Part shown: piece after piece, positions 1 through 10,861 of the stretch
Layout of the letters: every line of letters begins with the position of its first letter
Position numbering within the stretch: position 1 is the stretch's first letter
Source of the DNA: Dichotomicrobium thermohalophilum
GTDB lineage: Bacteria > Pseudomonadota > Alphaproteobacteria > Rhizobiales > Rhodomicrobiaceae
Direction: 5' to 3'
Assembly: GCF_003550175.1 (NCBI RefSeq)
Contig: NZ_QXDF01000001.1
Location: forward strand, 1,078,501-1,142,500
Length of the DNA stretch: 64,000 bases
Made by a program: the position numbers and the translations under genes
The notes under the pieces: model-generated
The model's input: the letters and a program-made list of their open reading frames with translations, nothing else
What the model was told of the DNA's origin: nothing
Databases searched by the model: none

Positions 1-2020
<2,020 letters not shown>

Positions 2021-2120
2021 ATCGTCCTCCTCAAGCGCGTGAGCCTTCGCCCGTAAGCGGCGCGCCGGCCACGCCTTCGTCAGTCAAGTCATCAAGTAAG
2101 CACCCGGTCTGTACCGCGAT

Positions 2121-2142
2121 GCGACACAGGATGTAGTGTCGC
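2121..2142. repeat. 7-bp inverted repeat upstream of clpB
   Basis: GCGACAC and GTGTCGC form a perfect 7-bp inverted repeat with an 8-base spacer, about 100 bp upstream of clpB. It does not match the CIRCE operator (TTAGCACTC-N9-GAGTGCTAA). It could be an operator or a hairpin; no function is claimed. Confidence 0.4.
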
Positions 2143-2285
2143 GCGGCTGCCCTGGAAAGCCGCTAGCCTGATGACTCGCTGCGATTTTCCACGCTTTCGC
2201 AGAACGCCCGAAGACGCTGCCGGGTTTCACGGCGGGCGGCGCATGACGCTTGACGCTTCGCCGGCCGCGCGACAGGTTCACCGCC

Positions 2286-3038
2286 ATGATCACCGTCCGT
2301 CATCTCTACCGTTACCCGGTCAAGGGCCTGTCGCCGGAGCCGCTGGACGAGGTGCGGCTCGAGCCCGGCGAGACAATTCCCTTTGACCGCGCCTATGCGA
2401 TCGAGAACGGCCCGGGGCGGTTCGACCCGACCGCGCCAAAGCATCTGCCCAAGATCAATTTCCTTATGCTGATGCGCCACGAGAAGCTGGCGGCGCTGGA
2501 AACCGCTTTCGATGCTGACAGTCAGATGCTCACCATCTACCGCGACGGTAAGCAGGTCGCGCGCGGGGATCTGAGCACCAGGCTGGGACGCCAGATGATT
2601 GAGCAGTTCTTCGCCGGTTACATGACAGGCGAGTTGAAGGGCGCGCCGCGGGTCGTCACCGCGCCGGGCCACAGCTTCTCCGACGTGGCGGACAAGTGCC
2701 TGCATCTGGTGAATCTGGAGACGGTGCGCGCGCTGGGCGCGGAGATCGGCAAAGAGTTGGACCCGCTGCGCTTCCGCGCGAACGTCTATTTCGACGGGCT
2801 GGCGCCCTGGGCGGAGGCGCAGTGGCTGGACGGGCAAATCCGCATTGGCGAGGTGACATTGGACGTCTTCGCGCGCACTGACCGCTGTGCTGCCACGGAC
2901 GTCAACCCCGAGACCGCCGCGCGCGATACCAGCATCCCGCCCGATATGATGCGCATGTACGGGCATAATGAGCTAGGCGTCTATGCGCGCGTGATCGAAG
3001 GCGGCACGGTGCGCGTCGGCGACGAGATCACCGCTTAA
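2286..3038 (+). CDS. MOSC domain protein with N-terminal beta-barrel
   Basis: This 250-residue protein has the two-part layout of the MOSC family (molybdenum cofactor sulfurase C-terminal related). An N-terminal MOSC_N beta-barrel opens with VRHLYRYPVKGLSPEPL, and a C-terminal MOSC domain contains RFRANVYFDG and DRCAATDVNP, whose cysteine is the expected cofactor-contacting residue. Members such as YcbX and mARC bind molybdenum cofactor and reduce N-hydroxylated compounds with redox partners, but substrate cannot be read from the sequence. Longer in-frame starts exist upstream (2250). ATG 2286 is chosen because the conserved domain begins immediately after it. It is convergent with hisB, with a compound hairpin between them. 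Confidence 0.85.
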   Translation: MITVRHLYRYPVKGLSPEPLDEVRLEPGETIPFDRAYAIENGPGRFDPTAPKHLPKINFLMLMRHEKLAALETAFDADSQMLTIYRDGKQVARGDLSTRLGRQMIEQFFAGYMTGELKGAPRVVTAPGHSFSDVADKCLHLVNLETVRALGAEIGKELDPLRFRANVYFDGLAPWAEAQWLDGQIRIGEVTLDVFARTDRCAATDVNPETAARDTSIPPDMMRMYGHNELGVYARVIEGGTVRVGDEITA

Positions 3039-3068
3039 TCTACGTCAAGATCCGTCTGGAACCACGTC

Positions 3069-3172
3069 ATGCCCGTGCTTGATACGGGCATCCATCATAT
3101 CGGGCTGTTGAATTCGTTCTCTGGGTTGCCGGGTTGCTCGGGTCGAGCCTGAGCACAGGCAAGCCCGGCAAC
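3069..3172. terminator. Compound hairpin between convergent MOSC gene and hisB
   Basis: Two stem-loops lie in the 173-bp convergent gap. The first pairs ATGCCCGT (3069-3076) with ACGGGCAT (3084-3091). The second pairs GTTGCCGGG (3125-3133) with CCCGGCAAC (3164-3172) and contains an inner stem GCTCGGG/CCTGAGC. There is no clear T-run, so it may be an intergenic palindromic element that doubles as a bidirectional terminator. Confidence 0.5.
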
Positions 3173-3211
3173 GACGACAGGTGAACCAAGCCCGACAGAT
3201 GCGAATGCGGC

Positions 3212-3823
3212 TTAGCCGCCGAGCTGGCCCTTGGTCGAGGGGATCGCGTCCGCCATGCGTGGGTCGATCTCGACGGCCGCGCGCAGCGCCCGCGCCAGCG
3301 CCTTGAAGCAGCTTTCGGCGATGTGGTGGGCGTTCGCCCCGTAGAAGGTCTCGACGTGCAGCGTCAGCCCGGCGTTCTGCGCCAGCGCCTGGAAGAACTC
3401 GCGGAAAAGCTCGGTGTCCATCTCGCCAATCTTGGCCACCGGGAACGCGACACGCCAGACGAGGTAGGGACGCCCGGAGATGTCCAGCGCCACCCGGCTC
3501 AGCGTCTCGTCCATCGGCAGTTCCGCCGCGCCATAACGCCGGATGCCGCGCCGCTCGCCGAGCGCCTTGGCCAACGCCTGGCCCAGCGCGATGCCGCAGT
3601 CCTCGACCGTGTGATGCGCGTCGATGTGCAGATCGCCCTTGGCGCGCAGGGTGACGTCGATGAGCGAGTGCCGCGCGAGCTGTTCCAGCATGTGGTCGAA
3701 AAAGCCGACGCCGGTTGCGATGTCGTATTGCCCCGTGCCGTCAAGCGCGACGCGCACGCTGATCTGCGTTTCCTTCGTTTCGCGCGCCAATTCGGCAACG
3801 CGCATGTCGCCAGAGTCGGTCAT
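3212..3823 (-). CDS. hisB: Imidazoleglycerol-phosphate dehydratase
   Basis: HisB dehydrates imidazole-glycerol-phosphate to imidazole-acetol-phosphate in histidine biosynthesis. At 203 residues it is the monofunctional form, close to the usual 195-200. The two manganese-binding HHxxE motifs are present: [19 protein letters not shown] and [22 protein letters not shown] 3823 has an upstream AGGAC; a second in-frame ATG lies at 3805. It is divergent from hslV, a common alphaproteobacterial neighbourhood. The usual hisH-hisA-hisF genes do not follow; the next gene downstream is the unrelated MOSC gene on the opposite strand. Confidence 0.97.
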   Translation of the reverse strand: MTDSGDMRVAELARETKETQISVRVALDGTGQYDIATGVGFFDHMLEQLARHSLIDVTLRAKGDLHIDAHHTVEDCGIALGQALAKALGERRGIRRYGAAELPMDETLSRVALDISGRPYLVWRVAFPVAKIGEMDTELFREFFQALAQNAGLTLHVETFYGANAHHIAESCFKALARALRAAVEIDPRMADAIPSTKGQLGG

Positions 3824-3951
3824 TCCGGTCCTGCGCCTTGTTGAGCCACGGCCTTACAAGCGTATAGCAGCTTTATTCGCCGGGCGCGAACCTGCTACAA
3901 GGCGCACGCATTGCATAGGCGCAGAGCGCGGCGTATATGGCGGGGCAGATC

Positions 3952-4512
3952 ATGAGCGAGCAATCCACATCTTTCCCGGGCTGGCATGCGACCACGATCG
4001 TGTCGGTCCGCAAGGACGGCAAGGTCGTCATCGCCGGCGATGGCCAGGTTTCCATCGGCCAGACCGTCATGAAATCGAATGCGCGAAAGGTCCGGGCGCT
4101 TGGCAAGGGCGACGTGATCGCCGGCTTTGCCGGGGCGACGGCCGACGCCTTCACGCTGTTCGAGCGGCTTGAGCAGAAGCTGGAGCAGTATCCGGGGCAG
4201 CTCATGCGCGCGAGCGTCGAGCTTGCCAAGGATTGGCGAACTGACCGTTACCTGCGCCGCCTGGAAGCGATGATGGTCGTCGCGGATCGCACGAACACAC
4301 TGGTGCTCACCGGCACTGGCGACGTGCTGGAACCGGAGAACCACCTCGTGGGTATTGGCTCGGGCGGCAACTACGCAATGGCGGCGGCGCGCGCGCTGTA
4401 CGACACGGACATGAGCGCGGAAGACATTGCGCGGCGTGCCATGAAGATCGCCGCCGACATCTGTATCTACACGAACGACACGATCACGGTGGAAGCGCTC
4501 GATGCCGACTAG
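3952..4512 (+). CDS. hslV: HslV (ClpQ) peptidase subunit
   Basis: HslV is the N-terminal-threonine peptidase of the HslUV (ClpYQ) proteasome-like complex. [19 protein letters not shown] matches the mature N-terminus of the family. The catalytic threonine is residue 14 from this start, so a 13-residue propeptide ([13 protein letters not shown]) must be removed, as seen in other alphaproteobacteria. An alternative ATG at 3937 would add five residues; neither start has a strong ribosome-binding site, and the shorter one was chosen on propeptide length. KDWRTDR and ICIYTN are further family signatures. The stop overlaps the following membrane-protein gene by 11 bases, so it heads an hslV-membrane protein-hslU operon. 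Confidence 0.95.
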   Translation: MSEQSTSFPGWHATTIVSVRKDGKVVIAGDGQVSIGQTVMKSNARKVRALGKGDVIAGFAGATADAFTLFERLEQKLEQYPGQLMRASVELAKDWRTDRYLRRLEAMMVVADRTNTLVLTGTGDVLEPENHLVGIGSGGNYAMAAARALYDTDMSAEDIARRAMKIAADICIYTNDTITVEALDAD

Positions 4513-5578
4513 GGACCAGCTGGACGAGGCCGTGGCCGCAGGCGTCATCGGGCGCGCGGAGGCGGACCGGCTGGCCGATTTTTTGGCGCGGCGCGAAGCT
4601 CATCCGGCGCAGCCGGAGGATGCGGAGGCCATCCGTTTCGTCCGTGGCTTCCACGACATCTTCCTGACGATCGGAATCGCTCTGCTGCTGACCGGCGTGG
4701 CCTATACCGTCGGCCTGGTTGCCGGAACCTTGGCGTTCGCAGCCGTCGCGGTGGTGGCGGTCGCGCTTGCCTTTTACTTCACGCGGCGGCGACGGCTGAC
4801 CTTGCCGAGCATCGCGCTGTCGCTGGGCTTCGGGATTTCACTGGGGTATCTCGTCGGTACGTTCGGCCTTGCGCTCTGGGAGGCCGCCGCGCCGGGGCCA
4901 TTCGCGGGCCCAGCCGGAGGCGACAAGGACAGCTATGCCGGCCTGTGCATTTCCGCGGCGATCGCGCTTTCTTCGTTCGGCTACTACCTTTATTTCCGGC
5001 TGCCCTTTACGCTGGGTCAAACCGCAGTGGCGGTCGCTGCGACAGCCTATTTTCTGCTGCAGGTGCTGCTGCCGGAGACGGCGACGGCCTGGAGCACACC
5101 ACTCTTTCTTGCCCTCGGGCTCGGCACGTTCGCGCTTGCGATGCGCTATGATCTGCGCGATCCGGCCCGGCACACGCGCTTTTCCGACGCCGCGTTCTGG
5201 CTGCATCTCGCTGCCGCGCCGATGATCGTGAACAGCGCGATGGGCTTCGTCTGGACGACCGACCGGGCAAGCCTCGCCCTTGGCGATGCCGTGAGCACGA
5301 TTATCTTGATTGCAGCGCTCGCCGTCATCGCACTGATCATTGACCGGCGGGCAATCCTCGTCGCCGGGCTGATCTATTTCGGCGTGGCGCTGTCGGTGAT
5401 CATCAACAGAACGGGCATGGACGAGGCCTCGGTGACGGCCTTCACCGTTCTCGGGCTCGGCGCGGCCTTGCTGCTGCTGGGGGTTGGCTGGCGCCGGACG
5501 CGCCAGGAGGTCGTTTCCCAGCTTGTGCCCGCCGCGCTCGCCCGGCGCCTGCCAACCGTTGAACCGGAGCACGCATGA
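4502..5578 (+). CDS. Polytopic membrane protein between hslV and hslU
   Basis: This 358-residue protein has a hydrophilic N-terminal segment of about 45 residues with a helix-forming pattern ([22 protein letters not shown]), followed by roughly nine or ten hydrophobic stretches separated by short charged loops such as FTRRRR and the C-terminal WRRTRQE. The short N-terminal helix pair followed by many membrane segments recalls DUF2157-type proteins, but this assignment is tentative. No catalytic motif is visible. It overlaps hslV by 11 bases and its stop overlaps the hslU start (ATGA at 5575), so it is almost certainly co-translated with the protease. The context suggests a link to HslUV or heat stress, which is inference only. 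Confidence 0.85.
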   Translation: MPTRDQLDEAVAAGVIGRAEADRLADFLARREAHPAQPEDAEAIRFVRGFHDIFLTIGIALLLTGVAYTVGLVAGTLAFAAVAVVAVALAFYFTRRRRLTLPSIALSLGFGISLGYLVGTFGLALWEAAAPGPFAGPAGGDKDSYAGLCISAAIALSSFGYYLYFRLPFTLGQTAVAVAATAYFLLQVLLPETATAWSTPLFLALGLGTFALAMRYDLRDPARHTRFSDAAFWLHLAAAPMIVNSAMGFVWTTDRASLALGDAVSTIILIAALAVIALIIDRRAILVAGLIYFGVALSVIINRTGMDEASVTAFTVLGLGAALLLLGVGWRRTRQEVVSQLVPAALARRLPTVEPEHA

Positions 5579-6882
5579 CCAATTTCAGTCCCCGCGAAAT
5601 CGTCTCGGAACTGGACCGCTACATCATCGGCCAGAAGGATGCCAAGCGCGCGGTCGCCATCGCGCTGCGCAACCGCTGGCGCCGCCAGCAGCTTGAAGAG
5701 GACCTGCGCGAGGAAGTCCTGCCGAAGAACATCCTGATGATCGGCCCCACTGGTGTGGGCAAGACCGAAATCTCACGCCGACTGGCGAAGCTCGCGAATG
5801 CCCCGTTCATCAAGGTCGAAGCGACGAAATTCACCGAAGTTGGCTATGTCGGCCGCGATGTCGAGCAGATCATCCGCGACCTGCTTGAGGCGGGCCTGGG
5901 TCTCGTGCGCGCGGCCAAGCGCAAGGAGGTGCAGTCCTCGGCGCATCTGGCGGCGGAAGAGCGTGTTCTGGACGCCCTGGTCGGTGAGCATTCTTCGCCG
6001 GCAACGCGCGAGTCTTTCCGCAAGCGCCTGCGCGATGGCGAGCTGGACGACAAGGAAATCGAGATCGAGGTCACCGACACTGGCGGCGGGATGCCGAGCT
6101 TCGACGTGCCGGGCATGCCCGGTGCGCAGGTCGGCATGATCAATATTGGCGACATGCTCGGCAAGGCGTTCGGCGAGCGGAAGAAGAAGAAGACGGTCTC
6201 GGTCCGGGACTCTTACGACCTTCTCATCCAGGAGGAATCGGACAAGCTGATCGACGAGGACCAGATCATCCAGGAAGCAATCCAGACGGTCGAGAACAAC
6301 GGCATCGTGTTCCTCGATGAGGTCGACAAGATCACTGCTCGTTCCGAGCGGACCGGCGGCGATGTCAGCCGCGAGGGCGTACAGCGCGACCTGCTGCCGC
6401 TGATCGAGGGCACGACGGTCAGCACCAAGTACGGGGCCGTCAAGACCGACCACATCCTGTTCATCGCGTCAGGCGCCTTCCATGTCTCCAGCCCGTCGGA
6501 TATGCTGCCTGAGCTTCAGGGCCGGCTGCCGATCCGGGTTGAGCTTCGCGCACTGACCGAGGAGGATTTCCGCCGAATCCTGCGCGAGCCCAAGGCCAGT
6601 CTCATCAAGCAGTACGTTGCGCTGATGGCGACAGAGGGGGTGGAACTTGAGTTCACCGATGACGCCATTGACGCGATCGCGCAGATCGCCGTTGAAGTGA
6701 ATGCGAATGTCGAGAATATCGGCGCGCGCCGGCTGATGACCGTGATGGAGCGCGTGCTGGACGAGATCAGCTTCGACGCGACCGACCGGGTGGACGGGAA
6801 GTTCGTGATCGACGCCGAGTATGTTCGCGCGCAGGTGGCCGACCTGGCGAAGAATACCGACCTGTCGAAGTTTATTTTGTAG
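5575..6882 (+). CDS. hslU: HslU (ClpY) unfoldase ATPase subunit
   Basis: HslU is the AAA+ hexamer that unfolds substrates and feeds them to HslV. At 435 residues it is close to E. coli HslU (443). It begins with [21 protein letters not shown], then Walker [10 protein letters not shown], the pore-loop region [14 protein letters not shown], the inserted I-domain (about residues 110-230, rich in charged residues and KKKK), Walker [11 protein letters not shown], and the sensor-2 arginine region NIGARRL. It ends in DLSKFIL, the conserved C-terminal tail that docks into HslV. ATG 5575 overlaps the upstream membrane gene by four bases. Confidence 0.98.
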   Translation: MTNFSPREIVSELDRYIIGQKDAKRAVAIALRNRWRRQQLEEDLREEVLPKNILMIGPTGVGKTEISRRLAKLANAPFIKVEATKFTEVGYVGRDVEQIIRDLLEAGLGLVRAAKRKEVQSSAHLAAEERVLDALVGEHSSPATRESFRKRLRDGELDDKEIEIEVTDTGGGMPSFDVPGMPGAQVGMINIGDMLGKAFGERKKKKTVSVRDSYDLLIQEESDKLIDEDQIIQEAIQTVENNGIVFLDEVDKITARSERTGGDVSREGVQRDLLPLIEGTTVSTKYGAVKTDHILFIASGAFHVSSPSDMLPELQGRLPIRVELRALTEEDFRRILREPKASLIKQYVALMATEGVELEFTDDAIDAIAQIAVEVNANVENIGARRLMTVMERVLDEISFDATDRVDGKFVIDAEYVRAQVADLAKNTDLSKFIL

Positions 6883-6952
6883 AGGGTCGTGTTCGCACGC
6901 CATTTCCGCTACAGGGTATTTCGGAAACCCGTTTCACAGACGAAAAAAACAG

Positions 6953-7624
6953 ATGACCAGCGATCCGTCCGAGGCCGATATCAAGGGCAGCGTCCAAGCC
7001 GATAACTGGCTCGTGGTCGGCTGGTTCACGCCCGACTATCGGGCCCTCGCGGAGAACTTCGCTGCCAACCTTGAGGTTTATCGGACGCCCTTTCATCTGT
7101 TCTCCAAGTCCAAGTCGGAAAAAGGTTGGAACACGTGGCGCAAGCCGTCCGTCGTGCTTGAAGCCATGTCGGTCTATCCGGATAAGACGATTGTCCTTAT
7201 GGACGTGGATTGCATCCTGAACGGCGATATCGCGCCGCTCACGGGCATCGGCGGAGACGTGGGCATTCGCGTCAATGCCCGTAGAGCCCGGCTGCTTTGG
7301 CCGATGCACAAGCGTGTCGTTCTCAAGGCGACCTCGCAAGTCGCCGTTTTTCATCCGACAGAAGGGGCCAAGCGGTTTGCATCAGAATGGGAGCGCCAGT
7401 GTGCGCAGACCCATTACAGCGGAGACGAGGCGGCGATGCTGCAGGCCTTTCTGACCGTCCCGGGTGTGGCTTTTACGCAGATCGGAAGACCCGCCATGGT
7501 CGACCACGAGAGCGCGCACGCCGACAGAAAACCGCGGACTTTAAAGGAGCGACTGAAGGCGATCGAACGGCGTTTTCGTACAGGGCGAACGCAGGCTGCC
7601 AAGGAAGCAGGGTTGGGGCGTTAA
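6953..7624 (+). CDS. Glycosyltransferase-like protein with DxD motif
   Basis: This 223-residue protein carries IVLMDVDCILNGDI, whose Asp-Val-Asp at residues 84-86 fits the metal-binding DxD of GT-A fold glycosyltransferases. A later ATSQVAVFHPT and YSGDEAAML resemble the acceptor-side motifs of sugar transferases that build surface glycans. The C-terminus is basic (KERLKAIERRFRTGR) and may associate with the membrane. Longer in-frame starts reach back into hslU, so ATG 6953 is preferred. It lies 70 bp after hslU on the same strand and leads a group of three transferase genes. Donor and acceptor are unknown. Confidence 0.65.
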   Translation: MTSDPSEADIKGSVQADNWLVVGWFTPDYRALAENFAANLEVYRTPFHLFSKSKSEKGWNTWRKPSVVLEAMSVYPDKTIVLMDVDCILNGDIAPLTGIGGDVGIRVNARRARLLWPMHKRVVLKATSQVAVFHPTEGAKRFASEWERQCAQTHYSGDEAAMLQAFLTVPGVAFTQIGRPAMVDHESAHADRKPRTLKERLKAIERRFRTGRTQAAKEAGLGR

Positions 7625-7688
7625 TCGCCACGGGGTGGTTTCGCGGTCATCCCGCATCGCCGGTATAAAGAAACGCAAGTCAGCGCGT

Positions 7689-8441
7689 TCACCGCCAGTG
7701 CGTTTCGACCCATTCCGGTTTGACGAACCTTTTGAACGGCCTTTTGAGAATCATTTTCTCCGGCCAGTTCCCGGCGATGACATCATCGATATCCGGCTTT
7801 CCGGTGAAGGCAACAATCTTGGCTTCCGGTGGAAGCTGCGCCTCCCGGAACATGCGCTGCGGCCAGTTCGGCAATAAAGAGTGCTTGAAGCTGACGCACC
7901 ACTCATCGGGCCAATATGTGATCTCTGAAATTTCGTTTGAAATAAACGTCTGGCTGTTTCGATATTTCCGCCAGAAGCCGATCGGATCGTCTTGCACTTT
8001 GTCATAAAGATACGAATGAGCGCCCACACGGAAGCGATAGCAGGATGTATTCCCGACCTTCCGATAAATACTCTTGATCCTGTTACGCGTGGTCCAGTTC
8101 CGAATGACACAGAAAGTCGAGTTCGGCCTGTAGTCGAAAAACTCGTCGATGTTCCCGGTCACGATCAGGTCAAGATCAAGATAAAGAACGTCACCTTCGA
8201 GACCGGCCAGATTTGTCTGCCAGAGCCCGACCTTCCGCCAAGGACGTCGGGACATGAACTCGGGTAAGTCGATGGGCGGCAGATCGTGGGTTTCCACGCC
8301 GCTGTCGATGCCGTGCGTATCTTCCGTGAAGCAAATGAAGCGGAGAGGGCGCCGTGTATGGCGTTTCACCATGGAGTAGAGCCGATTGACGTATTCCGGG
8401 CCGTAACGCGTGCCCCACTTCATGCATACGACCGTTTGCAC
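7689..8441 (-). CDS. Glycosyltransferase, GT-A fold type
   Basis: This 250-residue protein opens with a Rossmann-like strand (TVVCMKWGTRYG), has LRFICFTED as a second strand, then VLYLDLDLIVTGNIDEFF, in which Asp-Leu-Asp (residues 89-91) fits the nucleotide-sugar/metal DxD. The same LDLDxxxxGxID pattern is seen in family 8 and related bacterial transferases. The GTG start at 8441 is supported by GGGGAG six bases upstream; an internal ATG at 8423 is the alternative. It faces the flanking glycosyltransferase genes in the opposite direction. Its job is presumably building a cell-surface polysaccharide or lipid-linked sugar; the sugar cannot be deduced. Confidence 0.75.
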   Translation of the reverse strand: MQTVVCMKWGTRYGPEYVNRLYSMVKRHTRRPLRFICFTEDTHGIDSGVETHDLPPIDLPEFMSRRPWRKVGLWQTNLAGLEGDVLYLDLDLIVTGNIDEFFDYRPNSTFCVIRNWTTRNRIKSIYRKVGNTSCYRFRVGAHSYLYDKVQDDPIGFWRKYRNSQTFISNEISEITYWPDEWCVSFKHSLLPNWPQRMFREAQLPPEAKIVAFTGKPDIDDVIAGNWPEKMILKRPFKRFVKPEWVETHWR

Positions 8442-8640
8442 TGCAATCTCCCCGCCGAGTGCCGCCCGACCAAGACAATCAGACAGGCGTGTCAGGCGCT
8501 CCTGCCATGGCTGTGGTTGCGCAACATAAATGCGTCATAATGATGAACTGTCTCGGTAAACACGCGTCAGGGGCAGTCAGTTCGGGCGCTTTGGCGGTTT
8601 TGGGGTGTCGCGCACAAGCGTTCGAGGTCAGGTGAGCTAC

Positions 8641-9675
8641 ATGAAAATACTCAATGTCATTGGGAGCAACAAGAAAGGCGGTGCGGAGCAGTTTTTCGTG
8701 CGACACGCCCAAGCGCTACAAGAAAGAGGCGTGTCTCAATCCGTTGTGGTTCGCAAAGGCGGCTGGGTCGAAAAAAGGCTCGGTGATTCGGGGATCCCAC
8801 TTGTCTCATTTCCTTTCGGTGGCGCGCTGGATTTCGTGACGAAAAGGAAAATGGAGCGCCTGATAAAAGCCGAAAAACCAGATGTGATATTAAGCTGGAT
8901 GGGCCGAGCGGCAAAACACGTGCCGGAGACAGAGGCGCCTCACATAACAAGGCTTGGAAATTATTATCCGCTCAAGCACTACAAGAATTGCGATTATTTT
9001 ATAGGCAATACTCCAGAAATAACGAAGTATATTCTGGACCAAGGGGTGGAAGACGGTCGTGTCCGCTACATCCCGAATTTCGTTCAGACAAAACCGGCCA
9101 AACCAGCAGATCGAAGTATCTTTAACACACCACCGGATGCCCCATTGATCCTCTGGATGGGCCGGATGACGCACAGCAAAGGCCCTGACGTCGTTGTTGA
9201 GGCCCTTTCGGACGTGCCGGGTGCCTATCTTTGGATGGCAGGCGCAGGGGAGATGCAGGACGCGCTGGAGGCGGCTGTCCGGCAGCGTCAGTTGGAAAGC
9301 CGCGTCCGCTTTCTCGGTTGGCGAGAAGATATTTTCAGCCTGCTCAAGGCGGCTGACGTATTCGTATGTGCATCCCGGCATGAAGCTCTTGGTAACGTGA
9401 TACTGGAAGCATGGGCACAATCCACGCCAGTCGTGGCGGCGCGTTCGCCGGGGCCCGAGCACCTCATCGAGGATGGCAGAACCGGCATCCTTTTTGAAAA
9501 CGGTTCTCCGCAAAGCCTGGCGGAATCGCTTAACCAGCTGATCGAAAGCCCCCACGAACGTAGACGCATGGGCGCCGAGGGCAATCGATATCTGTCAGAG
9601 AACTTCGGACGGGAAAAGATTGTCGATCAATACATCGACTTGTTTGAAAACGCGAGACGCAGCAACGGCGCATAG
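8641..9675 (+). CDS. Glycosyltransferase family 4 (GT-B fold)
   Basis: This 344-residue protein starts with MKILNVIGSNKKGGAEQFF, the glycine-rich loop of GT4 enzymes. The C-terminal donor-binding half shows LILWMGRMTHSKGPDVVVEAL, RVRFLGWREDI and the EX7E signature in ASRHEALGNVILEAWA. It retains sugar configuration and probably uses a nucleotide sugar to extend a lipopolysaccharide or exopolysaccharide chain. ATG 8641 is preceded by AGGTGAG; an upstream GTG at 8605 is less likely. Codon choice is visibly richer in A/T (runs of aaa, gaa, att) than flanking genes, which hints at acquired DNA. Confidence 0.88.
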   Translation: MKILNVIGSNKKGGAEQFFVRHAQALQERGVSQSVVVRKGGWVEKRLGDSGIPLVSFPFGGALDFVTKRKMERLIKAEKPDVILSWMGRAAKHVPETEAPHITRLGNYYPLKHYKNCDYFIGNTPEITKYILDQGVEDGRVRYIPNFVQTKPAKPADRSIFNTPPDAPLILWMGRMTHSKGPDVVVEALSDVPGAYLWMAGAGEMQDALEAAVRQRQLESRVRFLGWREDIFSLLKAADVFVCASRHEALGNVILEAWAQSTPVVAARSPGPEHLIEDGRTGILFENGSPQSLAESLNQLIESPHERRRMGAEGNRYLSENFGREKIVDQYIDLFENARRSNGA

Positions 9676-9761
9676 GTGCTCCAGTGCTCTCGGCGTAGCG
9701 CATAACCGCTGCCTCTCTTTTCTTGATTGACGAGTGACAGCAGAACAGGTGAGCACCGCCG

Positions 9762-10625
9762 TCACCGCAGCCCGTGACCACCCGTGTAACCGTTACGAAC
9801 GGGCGGCTGCCACTCCCGAAGCGTGCCGGAGGCGGGCTGATAAATCTCCGCGCGCAACGGATAGCACGCCGCGGCATCGCTCGAATGTTCGCTGCCACAA
9901 TCCCCGCCGGGGCAGGCGGACAGCGCGGCCAGCAGATCGATTTCGGCGAAAAACTCGATGAAGTCGCCCGGCCGCGCCGGGCTGGCCTTCATGAAATACT
10001 GCTGGGTGTCCTGCGTGAAGCCTGTGCACATGAACACGTTCAGGACGTCATGCACATGCCGCTCGGCCTCTTCGGGCGTCATGTTCCGCGACTCCGCCAG
10101 GGCGCGGATCAGATTGGAGTGGCAACAGCGGTCGTAGTCCTCGCCGTTCAGCAGATGATTGGTGTACGGATCGCAACGCGTGCCGATCACGTCATGCACG
10201 CCGGCGCCATCTGCATCCCAGCCGTACCAGTCCAGCGTATCTCGGGTGATTGTCGCCATCGGGCGCAGATAGGGCAGGTTGCTCCAGAGCCGGTCGCCGG
10301 TGGTGACGTGAGTCCCGTGGAGCGCGCGAGTCTTGCCGCTGAAGAATCGCTCGGACAGATCAGCCGCGTTCCACAGATTCAGATCGCCGACCTGCGGTCC
10401 GTCGGTGATGGCGATGCGGAAGAAATGTCCCGCCGGGACGAAGAAGGTCGCTGCATCCCTTGGTGGCACGGTGACGGCGTCAATCTGTGTCATCCCGGCG
10501 CGCGCGGCGTCGTAAAATGCCGCATCGAATGGCGGTAGCGTTTCCGGGGGATAACAGATCACCGGGCGGACCGCCTTCCGCTCCGCCGCATCGGCCGGGG
10601 CCGGGTGCTGTGCGCGTGTCGTCAT
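9762..10625 (-). CDS. DUF1989 / urea carboxylase-associated family protein
   Basis: This 287-residue protein matches the DUF1989 pattern: FFRIAITDGPQVGDLNLWNA, FFSGKTRALHGTHVTTGDRL, then DVIGTRCDPYTN and a cysteine-rich CCHSN. Family members sit beside urea carboxylase or ABC importer genes and are thought to be accessory or ring-opening enzymes of nitrogen metabolism; their reaction is not well established. ATG 10625 is chosen over a GTG at 10673 with no ribosome site. It is divergent from a polyamine-type ABC transporter, which suggests the two handle the same nitrogen compound. The shared 236-bp gap contains three palindromes. Confidence 0.8.
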   Translation of the reverse strand: MTTRAQHPAPADAAERKAVRPVICYPPETLPPFDAAFYDAARAGMTQIDAVTVPPRDAATFFVPAGHFFRIAITDGPQVGDLNLWNAADLSERFFSGKTRALHGTHVTTGDRLWSNLPYLRPMATITRDTLDWYGWDADGAGVHDVIGTRCDPYTNHLLNGEDYDRCCHSNLIRALAESRNMTPEEAERHVHDVLNVFMCTGFTQDTQQYFMKASPARPGDFIEFFAEIDLLAALSACPGGDCGSEHSSDAAACYPLRAEIYQPASGTLREWQPPVRNGYTGGHGLR

Positions 10626-10710
10626 CGCCGATCCCGCTTTGTTTTCATGGCCGTCGCGAGGCGGTTTCGTCACTTACCCACGAAAGTTGGCCTTGATCAT
10701 CGTTAATCCG

Positions 10711-10755
10711 GGCTATAGCCTATCAGCAAATCTGATGCGAGCCATAAGCATGGCT
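10711..10755. promoter_or_regulatory. Three adjacent palindromes in divergent promoter region
   Basis: Between the DUF1989 gene and the ABC ATPase gene lie GGCTATAGCC (10711-10720), ATCAG-N5-CTGAT (10722-10736) and AGCCAT-N4-ATGGCT (10740-10755). Their close packing between divergent genes suggests operator sites for a shared regulator, although the last one followed by a T-rich stretch could instead fold as a weak hairpin. Confidence 0.4.
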
Positions 10756-10861
10756 AGCTTTGTTTTTCGCAGTCGGGGAGCATGGTCCGTGTCCTTGGCA
10801 CGGGTCATGCTTATACATGGGCCAAGGCGAAAGACGCTTTAGAGCGGAGGGCATTTCCGAC

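Noticed and set aside
2121-2142. Inverted repeat upstream of clpB read as a CIRCE heat-shock operator
   Set aside because: Neither the half-site sequence nor the spacer matches CIRCE.
3841-3868. TTGAGC-N16-TATAGC upstream of hslV as a promoter
   Set aside because: The -35 and spacing are both weak and no heat-shock sigma consensus was evident, so it was not listed as a feature.
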